Part shown: in pieces, positions 51,618 to 60,652 of the stretch
Numbering within the stretch: the stretch's first letter is position 1
How the letters are laid out: each line of letters opens with the position of its first letter
Source of the DNA: Rhodobacteraceae bacterium D3-12
GTDB lineage: Bacteria > Pseudomonadota > Alphaproteobacteria > Rhodobacterales > Rhodobacteraceae
Direction: 5' to 3'
Assembly: GCA_025916135.1 (NCBI GenBank)
Contig: CP104793.1
Coordinates: forward strand, 310,001 to 374,000
DNA: 64,000 bases
The notes under the pieces: model-generated
Database searches by the model: none
Seen by the model: only the letters and a program-made list of their open reading frames with translations
Told to the model about the DNA's origin: nothing
Made by a program: the position numbers and the translations under genes

Positions 51618-52853
51618 TCAAGCCGGTACGAGTCGACGCTCCTTGACCGGTAGGTGAACGATAGCGGAAAATGCGCCGATGCCAACACCTATCCACCAGA
51701 CGGCCGTATAGCTGCCGTAGATGTCATACATCCGCCCGCCGAGCCAGACGCCGAGGAAGCTTCCCATTTGGTGGGAAAAGAAGATGATCCCGTAGAGCGT
51801 GCCCATATAGCGCAGCCCGTAGATATGCGCGATCAGCCCGGAGGTCAGCGGCACCGTGGCCAGCCAGAGGGCGCCCATCGAAACCGAGAACAACAGCACC
51901 GTAAGCGGGGTCATCGGCACGAGGATAAAGGCGGCGGCAATGAGCGTGCGCCCGGTATAGATGCCCGCAAGCAGGTATTTCTTGGAATAGCGATTGCCAA
52001 GCCAGCCCGCCGTCAGCGTGCCCGCGATATTGGCGAGACCAATGAGCGAGATCGCCACCGCGCCGAGCCGCGAGGTTGAGGTGATGCCCATGCCATGCAG
52101 CAAGCCGCCGGGCGCAATGGGGCCGCACATTTCGGTGACAAAGGCCGGGAAATGCGCCGTGATGAAGGCCAGTTGATAGCCGCAGGAAAAGAACCCGAGG
52201 AAGATCAGCGTATAGGAGGGGTCGCGGAACGCTTTCTTGAGGATGCCGCCGAGGGTTTCTTCGAGTTCGGCGCGGGTGGCGGGGCGCGCGGGGCTGCGCA
52301 TCATCGGTAGGGAGAGCAGGGTGGCGAGGATCATGGCCGCGAAGATCAGGAACACGGACTGCCATGTGAAGAAGGTGAGCAGGTATTCCGCGAGCGGCGC
52401 GCCGATCACCTGTCCGCCGGAGCCTGCGGCGGTGGCGATGGCGAGGCTCATCGAGCGGTTTTCATCGGACGCGGCGCGCCCGACGACGGCGAGGATGACG
52501 CCAAAGCCGGTGCCCGCGATGCCAAAACCGACGAAGATTTCATAGAACTGATGCGCTTCGGGGGTGACGGCAAAGGAGGACATCACAAGGCCCGCCGCAT
52601 AGAGGAACGCGCCGATGATGATGGCGCGGCGGTCGCCTATTTTCTCGGCGAGGGCGCCGAAGATTGGCTGTCCGATCCCCCAGAACAGGTTTTGCAGCGC
52701 GATGGCGAGCGAGAATTCCGAGCGCGCCCAGCCGAATTCATCCGCGATCGGGATTTGGAAGACGCCGAAGCTGGCTCGGATGGCGAAGGAGATAAGGATG
52801 ATGCCGCAGCCCACGATCAACACGGGCGTGAAAATAGATGGTGATTTCGGCAT
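51618..52853 (-). CDS. Major facilitator superfamily transporter
   Basis: 411 residues from ATG 52853 with about twelve membrane helices. The cytoplasmic loop motif GALAEKIGDRRAIIIG (helix 2-3) and its relation in the second half are typical of MFS. The overall pattern resembles the oxalate/formate-antiporter or monocarboxylate group. The frame is open for 18 codons upstream, but those residues add no hydrophobic segment. Confidence 0.9.
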   Translation of the reverse strand: MPKSPSIFTPVLIVGCGIILISFAIRASFGVFQIPIADEFGWARSEFSLAIALQNLFWGIGQPIFGALAEKIGDRRAIIIGAFLYAAGLVMSSFAVTPEAHQFYEIFVGFGIAGTGFGVILAVVGRAASDENRSMSLAIATAAGSGGQVIGAPLAEYLLTFFTWQSVFLIFAAMILATLLSLPMMRSPARPATRAELEETLGGILKKAFRDPSYTLIFLGFFSCGYQLAFITAHFPAFVTEMCGPIAPGGLLHGMGITSTSRLGAVAISLIGLANIAGTLTAGWLGNRYSKKYLLAGIYTGRTLIAAAFILVPMTPLTVLLFSVSMGALWLATVPLTSGLIAHIYGLRYMGTLYGIIFFSHQMGSFLGVWLGGRMYDIYGSYTAVWWIGVGIGAFSAIVHLPVKERRLVPA

Positions 52854-53020
52854 GGGGCATACTCCGGTTCGCAATATGACAGTGACCCTGACGGAAAGGG
52901 GCGTCAATTCAGGAAATGTGCGTTGAACGTCACGTATTGGAATATTTGGGGGGCGGGAAAAGGGGGAGGTCGCGCGATTTGTGGGGGGAAATGAGGGGGG
53001 TGCGCTTGGGTCTGCTTGGG

Positions 53021-53107
53021 TAAATGAGGGGTCAGCCCCTCAAACTGCAGGTTAAAATGAGGGGCCAGCCCCTCATACTCCCCGGGATATTTTCAGTCAG
53101 ATGAAGC
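53021..53107 (-). repeat. Dispersed intergenic repeat, copy C
   Basis: On the minus strand it begins CTTCATCTGACTGAAAATAT, then CCCGGGG and two near-identical hairpins, TGAGGGGCTGGCCCCTCA and TGAGGGGCTGACCCCTCA. It is the same family as copies A and D, with the stem sequence changed in a compensatory way (GGGGG to GAGGGG). It lies between the alpha/beta hydrolase end (53140) and the MFS start (52853). Confidence 0.75.
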
Positions 53108-53139
53108 GGGCAGGGAGGGGGTGTTGCGGTGTGTGCGGG

Positions 53140-53928
53140 TCAGGTGGGGAGGGCGCGGGCCCAGGTGAGGAAGATGTCGAAGCTGGCGCGCCAGTGTTTG
53201 GAAAGCATCAGGTTATGGGGGGCGTCCGGGATGATGTGAGCCGTGGTGTTAAAGCGGCGGGCAAGGCGGTGTTGGCTTTTGGGCGGGAAGATCTGATCCA
53301 AAGCGCCGCCAACCACGCAGACCGGCGGTGGCGCGACGGGTTTGCGGGGCAGGGCGAGGGCGGTCATGTCGAGGAAGCCAAGGAAGCTTTCATCGGTGAG
53401 TTGGGCGTGGAATGCGGCCTTTTCGGGAGCGGGTGTGTCGGCATCAAGGAAGAGGTGGGCGGCGTAGGCCGGGCCCTGCACCATCGGGTAGAGCGAGGCG
53501 TGGGTAAGTATGCGCAGGAAGGTCAGCGGGCGTTGGCGCAGGGTTTTCAGCGCCACGGGCAGCGCGCCGCTGTGCGGTAGCGAGGCGAGCAGACCGGCGC
53601 CGCGCATAGGCGTGCCGCGCGCCATCAGGTGTTGCGTGATGAAGCCGCCCATCGAGTGGCCAATCACGATTGGTGGTGACGGCATCGCGGCAATGGTTGC
53701 GGCGGCGTCATCGACGTAATCGCGGATGCGGTTCCAGCGCATTGATTTGACTGCCGGGCGGTTGCCATGGCCGCGCAGGTCGAGCGAATGGGTGTAAAAG
53801 CCGCTTTCGGCGAAGGCTTGGGCGTAGGTGTCTTGCCAACACCATGCGCCGTGCCACGCGCCGTGGATCAAGAGCAGCGGCGGCCCGTCGGATGGCCCTG
53901 TGGTGATGATGTTGAGATCATGGGTCAT
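53140..53928 (-). CDS. Alpha/beta hydrolase
   Basis: 262 residues of the alpha/beta-hydrolase fold: LLIHGAWHGAWCWQDTY (oxyanion region), SLDLRGHGNRP, nucleophile GHSMGGFITQHL, VVGGALDQIFPP and a C-terminal PDAPHNLMLS histidine. It is soluble with no signal peptide. It resembles esterase/haloalkane-dehalogenase relatives, but the substrate is unknown. It is divergent from zapE. Confidence 0.88.
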   Translation of the reverse strand: MTHDLNIITTGPSDGPPLLLIHGAWHGAWCWQDTYAQAFAESGFYTHSLDLRGHGNRPAVKSMRWNRIRDYVDDAAATIAAMPSPPIVIGHSMGGFITQHLMARGTPMRGAGLLASLPHSGALPVALKTLRQRPLTFLRILTHASLYPMVQGPAYAAHLFLDADTPAPEKAAFHAQLTDESFLGFLDMTALALPRKPVAPPPVCVVGGALDQIFPPKSQHRLARRFNTTAHIIPDAPHNLMLSKHWRASFDIFLTWARALPT

Positions 53929-53983
53929 CTGGTGAGTGTAGCGCCTCTACACATCTTGGCAAAGGCGCGGTAGAGAGTGGCGC

Positions 53984-55051
53984 ATGACGCGCGATATTAC
54001 CCAAGAATACGCCGCCCGCGTGGCCGCTGGCAGCCTGTCCCCCGATCCGGCGCAGGAGGCCGTTCTGCCCAGCCTTGAGCGGGTGCGCAGGGCGCTGATG
54101 GAACCGCAGAAGAAGGGGTGGTTTGGCAAGGCCAAGCCCACGCCGATCGAGGGGCTTTACCTGTGGGGCGGGGTCGGGCGCGGCAAGTCGATGCTGATGG
54201 ATTTATTCGTTGATTGCCTTGGCGATATTCCGGCGCGGCGGGTGCATTTCCATGCCTTCATGCAGGAAATTCACGAGGCGATGCACAAGGCGCGTCAGGA
54301 GGGTGTCGAGGATGCCTTGATGCCTGCGGCGCAGGCGGTGATTTCGTCGGTGCGCTGTTTGGCGTTTGACGAGATGCAGATCACCGACATCACCGATGCG
54401 ATGATCGTCGGGCGCTTGTTCGAGGCGTTGACGGCGGCGGGGGTTGCGGTGGTGACCACGTCGAACCGGGTGCCGGATGATCTTTATAAAGACGGGTTGA
54501 ACCGGCAGTTGTTTTTGCCCTTCATCGCGCTGCTTAAGCAGCAGATGGAGGTGCGCGAGCTGTCCAGTCCGACGGATTACCGGCAGGACCGCTTGCAGGG
54601 GCAGGAGGTGTATTTTGCCCCCGATAATGCCGCGGCGAAGGCGGAAATGGATGCGATCTGGCACGATTTGACCGGCGGGATGAGCGAGGCCTATACCCTG
54701 CGGGTCAAGGGGCGCGATGTGGTCATTCCGGGGTTTCACAACGGGGTGGCGCGGGCGTCGTTTTATGACCTGTGCGGGCGGATGTTGGGGCCGGGGGATT
54801 ACCTTGCGCTGGCCGAAGAGGTGAAGGTTTTGCTGATCGACAACATCCCGCGTCTGTCGCGCAGCAATTTCAACGAGGCCAAGCGGTTTGTGACGCTGAT
54901 TGATGCGCTTTACGAGGCGGAGGTGCGGTTGATCGCGAGCGCGGCGGCGGCGCCAGAGATGCTTTATGTCGAGGGTGAGGGCACGTTCGAGTTTGAGCGC
55001 ACGGCGAGCCGGTTGCGTGAAATGCAGTCAGAGGGTTGGGGTGCTGGGTAG
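53984..55051 (+). CDS. zapE: AFG1-like ATPase ZapE
   Basis: 355-residue AAA-like P-loop ATPase associated with cell division and protein quality control. Walker A WGGVGRGKSMLMD (61-73), FHAFMQEIH, Walker B LAFDEMQITDITDAMI and TTSNRVPDDLYKDGLNR are family hallmarks. Length fits the family (350-375). Its 3' end overlaps the convergent LysR gene by 24 nt. Confidence 0.93.
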   Translation: MTRDITQEYAARVAAGSLSPDPAQEAVLPSLERVRRALMEPQKKGWFGKAKPTPIEGLYLWGGVGRGKSMLMDLFVDCLGDIPARRVHFHAFMQEIHEAMHKARQEGVEDALMPAAQAVISSVRCLAFDEMQITDITDAMIVGRLFEALTAAGVAVVTTSNRVPDDLYKDGLNRQLFLPFIALLKQQMEVRELSSPTDYRQDRLQGQEVYFAPDNAAAKAEMDAIWHDLTGGMSEAYTLRVKGRDVVIPGFHNGVARASFYDLCGRMLGPGDYLALAEEVKVLLIDNIPRLSRSNFNEAKRFVTLIDALYEAEVRLIASAAAAPEMLYVEGEGTFEFERTASRLREMQSEGWGAG

Positions 55052-55930
55052 GGTCGCGCAGAGCGTCTCTAACCATTGGGCGACGGCCTGAGTGGCGGGG
55101 TCGCGCCGGTCGGCGCGGCGGCGCAGGAGCCAGATATCGCGGCTGGGCGGCGGGGTGCCGGTGTTGGCGGCGATGGGCGTCAGGGTTGGCGGCGCAGCGG
55201 GATGGCTGGGCTGATCCGGGAGGCAGGGTAGAAGCGTTTTGCCAAGCCCCGCAACCACCGCCGCGCGCGCGGTTTCCACATCAGAGACGGTCACGCGGGC
55301 CTGCGGCGTTTGCGCGGCGAGCCAGCGGGCATGTGGCAGGTGCGACAGCGCCGGATCGAGCGTGATCCACGGCAGGGTTTCAGGGTCGCCTCCCACGGGC
55401 GCGAAGGCGGCATAGGTGAGACGCGCAATGCGGCGGGTGGTGAGCGTCTGTCCGCCGTGAGACGGGCGGGCAAGGCGCAGGGCGAGGTCGGCCTCGTGAC
55501 GGGCAAGGTCATAATCGCGCCCGTCGGGCAAAAGCGCGAGCGACAGGCCGGGATGGGCCGCAGCAAACTCTGGCAGTGCGGGGGCGATAAGCCGGTTGAC
55601 GATCATCGGCGTGGCGGTCAGGCGGATGCGCCCAGTGGGCGTGCCGGAGTGGTCCGAGACCAGCGCGTTGAGCGCGCGGCTTTCGCCCTCCATCGCGGTG
55701 GCGATGTCGGCAAGGCGGTGTGCGGCAGGGGTGAGGGTAATGGCGCGCCCGACACCGGGTTGCAAAAGCACAAGGCCGGTGGCCTGTTCCAGCGCGCGAA
55801 GGCGGCGCGAGACCGTGGTTTCATCAACGCCAAGGTGGCGTGCGGCGCCGACAAGCGTGTGGGCGCGCGACAGGGCGAGAAGGAAACGAAGATCGTTCCA
55901 ATTCAGATCGCTTGGTGTTTTGACCTGCAT
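55028..55930 (-). CDS. LysR-family transcriptional regulator
   Basis: 300 residues. The winged helix-turn-helix (LNWNDLRFLLALSRAHTLVGAARHLGVDETTVSRRLRALEQATG, about 9-55) is followed by a LysR-type substrate-binding domain. The gene is divergent from a YciI-like gene, which is the usual place for a LysR target. The effector is unknown. Confidence 0.92.
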   Translation of the reverse strand: MQVKTPSDLNWNDLRFLLALSRAHTLVGAARHLGVDETTVSRRLRALEQATGLVLLQPGVGRAITLTPAAHRLADIATAMEGESRALNALVSDHSGTPTGRIRLTATPMIVNRLIAPALPEFAAAHPGLSLALLPDGRDYDLARHEADLALRLARPSHGGQTLTTRRIARLTYAAFAPVGGDPETLPWITLDPALSHLPHARWLAAQTPQARVTVSDVETARAAVVAGLGKTLLPCLPDQPSHPAAPPTLTPIAANTGTPPPSRDIWLLRRRADRRDPATQAVAQWLETLCATLPSTPTL

Positions 55931-56016
55931 TTTTACAGTTTAGCAATGGAATGATCGGCATTCCAGAGGGTTTCCAGCCGGTGCAAGGTGGTCGCGTTGA
56001 AACAAGGAGCGACGCG

Positions 56017-56313
56017 ATGTTGATGACCATTCTGTTCCGCGACACCCCCGACGCGGACCCCGAGATAAGAGCGCGGCATATGCCGGAGCATTTGGATTTT
56101 CTGGAGCAAAACCGCGCAAGCATCCGCGCGGCGGGGCCGTTGTTGGCACCGGATGGCACGGTGAGCGGCGGCTTGTGGTTGGTCGAGGTTGCGGGCGCGG
56201 AGGCGGCGGACGCCTTGGTCAGGGCCGATCCGTTCTTTGCCACGGGGCTGCGGGAGAGTTGGGAGATTTGCCAATGGCGGCAGGTGTTTGCGGATGGGGC
56301 GCGGCAGATTTAG
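56017..56313 (+). CDS. YciI-like small protein
   Basis: 98 residues from ATG 56017, preceded by AAGGAG at 56004-56009. The ferredoxin-like YciI pattern is visible: LFRDTPDADPEIRARHMPEHLDFLEQNRASIRAAGPL, GGLWLVEVAGAEAADALVRADPFF. Function of the family is poorly known (putative hydrolase or dehydrochlorinase-like). It is probably regulated by the divergent LysR protein. Confidence 0.83.
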   Translation: MLMTILFRDTPDADPEIRARHMPEHLDFLEQNRASIRAAGPLLAPDGTVSGGLWLVEVAGAEAADALVRADPFFATGLRESWEICQWRQVFADGARQI

Positions 56314-56341
56314 CGCAAATTCATCCCTTAGAAAATGAAAG

Positions 56342-56361
56342 GGGGCCGTTGGTTCGGCCCC
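56342..56361. terminator. Hairpin between convergent YciI-like and LysM genes
   Basis: GGGGCCG-TTGGTT-CGGCCCC forms a 7-bp GC stem; AAAG flanks it on the left and TCAATC on the right. It lies 28 bp from each stop and probably serves both genes. Confidence 0.55.
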
Positions 56362-56389
56362 TCAATCAGTCCTGCCTATGGGGTGTGCG

Positions 56390-57421
56390 CTAGGACGCGG
56401 TGAGCTTGGGGATGCTAAGCCGTTGTCCGGGGCGAATTTTGTTCGGTGATGCCAGAAATTGGCGATTGGCCTCGAAAATCTTGGTGTGGAAGCGGGCGTC
56501 ACCATAGAATTTGCGCGCAATCGAGCCGAGGCTGTCGCCGGATTGCACCGTGTAGAAATTATACTGTCGGGTTTGTCCGGCCCGCTGCACCACGCGCACT
56601 TCGACGCCTTTGCCGCTGGCGAAGGATTCAAGGGGCGGTGCGGCGTTGGGATCGGCGGGCGTTTGCTTGATCAGCGTGGCAATCAGGGTCGCGGTGTCAA
56701 CTTTGCCGTCGTTGGTTTGCAAGGCGGCGGGAACGGCGACCAGCCCTGCGGCGGCGGCTTCGTTCAGGAGCGCGTCGAGATAGGCGTCGGACTTCCCTTG
56801 GGTCAGTGCTTGGGAAATCAGCGTTTCGAGCGAGGTGTTTTTATTGGCCGCCGGGGCGGGGCTAGTGGGGTTGGAGCCCGTCGTGCCCGCCGGGGTGCGG
56901 GTGTCCGTGAGCGAGGCCAGCACACCTGCGGTCATGTCGCGCATCGGGTCGGATTTTGGCGCGGCGCCGGTGAGGGTGGAGGGTTTGCCGAGACCGGCGA
57001 GGACACCTTCGCTGAGGGCTTTGAGGGCGGTGTCATTCGCGGTGGCGGCCGAAACGGGGGGCGTTTTGACCGGTTGCTGTGCCGTTGTGGCGCGGAGCGA
57101 GGCCTGCACCACGGCGCTGAGCGGATCGACGTTGGGCACACCGTCGACTGGGGGCGCGCCGGTTCCGAGCAAATCGAGGCCGGTTTCGGCGCGAGAGACC
57201 TGCACTTGGGTGGTGGCGGCGCTGTTCTTGACGGCAGCAGGGGCGGGCGCGGGGGCGGCGCCGACTGTTTGAGAGGTGTCGGGTTGCAACAGCAAAAGCG
57301 TCGTGGTGATGGCAAAGAAGCCGCAGCCGATCAGGGCGATGCGCAGGGTCGGGCTGGATTGAACGGGCTGCTCCGGCTGGGCGGGTTCGGGGCCGGTAAA
57401 GGCGGGTTTTTGCGTGATCAT
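56390..57421 (-). CDS. Membrane-anchored LysM-domain protein
   Basis: 343 residues. One membrane helix (about 28-46, IALIGCGFFAITTTLLLL), a long Ala/Pro/Thr-rich low-complexity linker (about 50-270), then a single C-terminal LysM domain (FYTVQSGDSLGSIARKFYGD...IFEANRQFLASPNKIRPGQRLSIP, about 289-339). It should bind peptidoglycan from the inner membrane. It follows the rhodanese gene with a 3-bp gap, so the two are likely one operon. Confidence 0.88.
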   Translation of the reverse strand: MITQKPAFTGPEPAQPEQPVQSSPTLRIALIGCGFFAITTTLLLLQPDTSQTVGAAPAPAPAAVKNSAATTQVQVSRAETGLDLLGTGAPPVDGVPNVDPLSAVVQASLRATTAQQPVKTPPVSAATANDTALKALSEGVLAGLGKPSTLTGAAPKSDPMRDMTAGVLASLTDTRTPAGTTGSNPTSPAPAANKNTSLETLISQALTQGKSDAYLDALLNEAAAAGLVAVPAALQTNDGKVDTATLIATLIKQTPADPNAAPPLESFASGKGVEVRVVQRAGQTRQYNFYTVQSGDSLGSIARKFYGDARFHTKIFEANRQFLASPNKIRPGQRLSIPKLTAS

Positions 57422-57424
57422 GAC

Positions 57425-58054
57425 TTAGCTGACCCCGTCGCGCAGCGAGAGGCCGAACAATTGCCAGAGCTGCATTCCACCGCGGTAGTATTTCAGCTTG
57501 GCCGCGGGATAGCCCGCATCGGTCAGATTGCGGATGGCGCGGGGCGTTTCAGAGCACCACGGCCCGTCGCAAAACAGCGCCAGTTCGAGCGCATTGCTGA
57601 AGTCCCAACCGGCAGATGTTTGCCGTGCGCCGAGGGCTTTTAGAATTTCGTCGCGGTAGGGGTTTGTCGGCTCGAGCGTGGCGAGCGGCACATTGACCGC
57701 GCCGGGCAGCGTGGCTGTGTTGAACCCGTCCGGCGCACGGGTATCGACAAGCAACCCGCCGCCAGTGGCGACGCGTTGTTCGAGGAAATCCATGACTTCG
57801 AGTTCGGCAATCGTGGCAACGCCGGGCGCGGCGGTGAGCGGCTGAATACAGGCGGGCGGACAGGCGCGCGAGGTTTTGGTATAGTCGGGCGCAAGCGTAT
57901 GGGTTGGGTCCTGAATACGTTCAATCACCACGGGTTCACCCTTGAGGATGAACGTGCGGTTGGCCAGCTCTGGCGTGATGTTGACGTCTTGTGCCATTGC
58001 CGGCACGGCGAGTGCGACGCTTGCTCCCATCGCGAGGCGCAAAATGCGCTGCAT
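57425..58054 (-). CDS. Periplasmic rhodanese-domain protein
   Basis: 209 residues with a signal peptide (1-21, ending AMA). Rhodanese domain (about 80-205) has LLVDTRAPDGFNTATLPGAVNVPL and active-site loop LFCDGPWCSETPRA with C162 and C167. The mature N-terminus adds another cysteine pair (RACPPAC). It is probably a periplasmic sulfur or thiol-redox protein. It is first of the pair with the LysM gene. Confidence 0.85.
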   Translation of the reverse strand: MQRILRLAMGASVALAVPAMAQDVNITPELANRTFILKGEPVVIERIQDPTHTLAPDYTKTSRACPPACIQPLTAAPGVATIAELEVMDFLEQRVATGGGLLVDTRAPDGFNTATLPGAVNVPLATLEPTNPYRDEILKALGARQTSAGWDFSNALELALFCDGPWCSETPRAIRNLTDAGYPAAKLKYYRGGMQLWQLFGLSLRDGVS

Positions 58055-58134
58055 GATACTAATCCCCCACTACACGGCGCGCGTTATTTTGCTGGCAGGC
58101 TGGCGCGTTTGTGACTGCTTTCCAAGATATAGGC

Positions 58135-58205
58135 GAATCACCGCGAATCAGTCAACATAAAGTGATTCGTTGTTGACGGGTTTGACGGCGCTTCGCGGGT
58201 GATTC
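58135..58205. promoter_or_regulatory. Cluster of four GANTC (CcrM) sites upstream of the rhodanese gene
   Basis: GANTC sites begin at 58135, 58145, 58164 and 58201, two as GAATC and two as GATTC. They sit in nested inverted repeats (CGAATCA...TGATTCG and GCGAATCACC...GGTGATTCGC). In alphaproteobacteria CcrM methylates GANTC and can time transcription to the cell cycle. The region lies 80-150 bp upstream of the rhodanese-LysM pair. Confidence 0.5.
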
Positions 58206-58286
58206 GCGATTTTGTAAGCGAAAGGGCGGGGCAATGGCCGGACGCTGTGCCCAAAAATGCGCCGTCTTGGCCGAGCGTGGCGCGGG

Positions 58287-59552
58287 TTAGCCGTTTTCGC
58301 GCAGAACCGCCCCGGCCAAGTAGAGCGAGCCGCAGATCAGGACGCGGGCGTTTGGCGTCGTGGCGCTGATCGCGGCAAGCGCGCTGGCAACGCTGGTTGC
58401 GGTTTGCGCGGTCATGCCAGCGGCGCTGGCGGCGGCGGCGGTGTCGGCGGCGGGGAGGGTTGCGCTCTCTCCGGGGATCGACACGGCGGTCAGGCTTTGC
58501 ACCTGCGGGGCCATCGGGGAGAGATAGCCCGAGATGTCCTTGGTATTGAGCATCCCGCAGATCAAATGCGTGGGCCGCGCCGGTAGGGCGGCGAGGTGGC
58601 GGGCGATGGCCTGTCCGGCGGCGGCGTTGTGCCCGCCATCAAGCCAGAGCTCCACGCCGGGGGCCGCATCGGCTAGAGGGCCGGAGCGCAGGCGTTGCAG
58701 GCGGGCAGGCCACGTGGCGTTGGTCATCGCGGTTTCGGGCGTGCCGGTCCCAAGTGCGCGCAGGGCGGCGAGAGCGGCCCCGGCATTGTCGATCTGATGC
58801 GCCCCGGGCAGCACGGGCAGGGGCAAGTCGAGCAGGCCGGTTTCATCCTGAAACACCAGCCGGTCGCGTTCTTCATAGACGTGCCAGTGCTGGCCCTGTG
58901 CGATCAGCGGCGCGGCAAGGCGGGCGGCGCGGGCTTCGATCACTTCGAGCGCCTCGTCCTGTTGCGGGCCGACGACGCAGGGCACGCCGCGTTTGAGAAT
59001 GCCGGCCTTTTCACCCGCGATCTTGGTCAGCGTATTGCCGAGGAATTGCTCGTGGTCGATGGAGATCGGGGTGATGACAGTGAGCGCGGGCCGGTCGAGG
59101 ACATTGGTCGCATCAAGCCGCCCGCCGAGGCCGACTTCGAGCAGGGTGTAATCGGCATGGCTGCGCGACATGGCGAGAAGGGCGGCGCAGGTCGTGATCT
59201 CGAAATAGGTGATCGTCTCGCCGTTGTTGGCGGCATAGCATTCATCGAGCACCGACGTCAGGTGGTCTTCGTCGATCAGCGCCCCGGCGAGGCGGATGCG
59301 TTCGTGAAAGCGCGCCAGATGCGGCGAGGTATAGGCGTGGACGCGGTGGCCCGAGCCTTCGAGCCCGGCGCGGATCATCGCTTGGGTCGAGCCTTTGCCA
59401 TTGGTGCCAGCGATGTGGATCACCGGCGGCAGGGCGTTTTGCGGATTGCCCAGCGCATCGAGCAGCCGCCACATGCGATCAAGCGTCAGGTCGATGATCT
59501 TGGGGTGGAGCGCCATCATCCGGTCGAGGATGGCGTCGGATGTTGCGGTCAT
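58287..59552 (-). CDS. folC: Folylpolyglutamate synthase/dihydrofolate synthase
   Basis: 421-residue Mur-ligase-fold enzyme adding glutamate to dihydropteroate and folates. P-loop HIAGTNGKGSTQAMI, YTSPHLARFHERIRL, EVGLGGRLDATNV and TPISIDHEQFLG are diagnostic, and LWLDGGHNAAAG starts the C-terminal domain. It overlaps accD by 4 nt, the common accD-folC arrangement. Confidence 0.96.
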   Translation of the reverse strand: MTATSDAILDRMMALHPKIIDLTLDRMWRLLDALGNPQNALPPVIHIAGTNGKGSTQAMIRAGLEGSGHRVHAYTSPHLARFHERIRLAGALIDEDHLTSVLDECYAANNGETITYFEITTCAALLAMSRSHADYTLLEVGLGGRLDATNVLDRPALTVITPISIDHEQFLGNTLTKIAGEKAGILKRGVPCVVGPQQDEALEVIEARAARLAAPLIAQGQHWHVYEERDRLVFQDETGLLDLPLPVLPGAHQIDNAGAALAALRALGTGTPETAMTNATWPARLQRLRSGPLADAAPGVELWLDGGHNAAAGQAIARHLAALPARPTHLICGMLNTKDISGYLSPMAPQVQSLTAVSIPGESATLPAADTAAAASAAGMTAQTATSVASALAAISATTPNARVLICGSLYLAGAVLRENG

Positions 59553-60562
59553 TCCTTGGGCGCGTCTTGCTTCGATGCTGCCTGTGCCTTGGCCGGTGCC
59601 TTGGTGGGGTCGGGAGGCGTATTGATTGCAGCTTCGGCGGCAGTTTCAGCGGTGGGCGCGGTCTCTTCGGGCGGCGTTTCCGTCGGGGCGGGCAGGTCAC
59701 CGGCGATGGCGGGGGGCAGGCCAAGCAGCATGCGGGTGATGGTGATCAGCTCGTCCCGCATTTCGCCACGCGGTGTCACGCGATCAAGCATGCCGTGATC
59801 AAGGAGGTATTCAGCGCGCTGGAACCCTTCGGGGAGCTTTTCGCCCAGCGTCTGTTCGATCACACGCGGCCCGGCAAAGCAGATCAGCGCGTTGGGTTCG
59901 GCAAGGTGGACATCGCCGAGCATCGCATAGGAGGCCGTAACCCCGCCCGTCGTGGGGTGGGTCAGCACAACAATATAGGGCAGCCCCGCTTCCTTGAGCA
60001 TCTGCACGGCGACCGTGGTGCGCGGCATTTGCATGAGCGAGAGGATCCCCTCTTGCATCCGCGCGCCACCGGCGGCGGAAAACAGGATCAGCGGGCGTTT
60101 CAGTTTCACTGCGCGTTCGGCGGCGGCAATGATGGCATTGCCGACATACATCCCCATGGAGCCACCCATGAAGCTGAAATCCTGTGCCGCGGCGACGATG
60201 GGCGTGCGCCCGATTTCGCCTTCGGCCACGAGCATCGCCTCAACCTCGCCCGTGGTTTTCTGGGCAGTGCGCATGCGGTCGGGGTATTTCTTTTGATCGC
60301 GGAACTTGAGCGGATCTTCGATGGCGGCGGGGACGTCGATTTCGGCAAAAATACCGCCATCGAACAGCGCGCCAAAGCGTTCACGCGGGGTGATTGCCAT
60401 GTGGTGGCCGCAAGAGGTGCAGACGTTCAGGTTCTCGGTCAGCTCGCGGTGGAACAGCATGGTGCCGCACGCGTCGCATTTGCGCCAGAGGTTTTCCGGC
60501 GTGTCACGGCGGGAAAAGATCGAGTTGATCCGGGGGCGGACGTAGTTGGTGATCCAGTTCAT
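59549..60562 (-). CDS. accD: Acetyl-CoA carboxylase carboxyltransferase subunit beta
   Basis: 337 residues. An N-terminal zinc ribbon with C29, C32, C48 and C51 (KCDACG, VCTSCG) is followed by the crotonase-like carboxyltransferase domain (FMGGSMGMYVGNAI, SAAGGARMQEGILSLMQM, TTGGVTASYAMLGD). The last 50 or so residues form an Ala/Pro/Thr/Glu-rich tail beyond the usual end. It catalyses the second half-reaction of malonyl-CoA synthesis with AccA. Confidence 0.96.
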   Translation of the reverse strand: MNWITNYVRPRINSIFSRRDTPENLWRKCDACGTMLFHRELTENLNVCTSCGHHMAITPRERFGALFDGGIFAEIDVPAAIEDPLKFRDQKKYPDRMRTAQKTTGEVEAMLVAEGEIGRTPIVAAAQDFSFMGGSMGMYVGNAIIAAAERAVKLKRPLILFSAAGGARMQEGILSLMQMPRTTVAVQMLKEAGLPYIVVLTHPTTGGVTASYAMLGDVHLAEPNALICFAGPRVIEQTLGEKLPEGFQRAEYLLDHGMLDRVTPRGEMRDELITITRMLLGLPPAIAGDLPAPTETPPEETAPTAETAAEAAINTPPDPTKAPAKAQAASKQDAPKE

Positions 60563-60652
60563 GGGCCGATGACGCCTTTGTCTACAGTGATTTTGGTGAG
60601 CCTTGAGATAGTCGTCCGAGCCGGGAAATGCAATTGCAGCCTTGAGGAAAGC

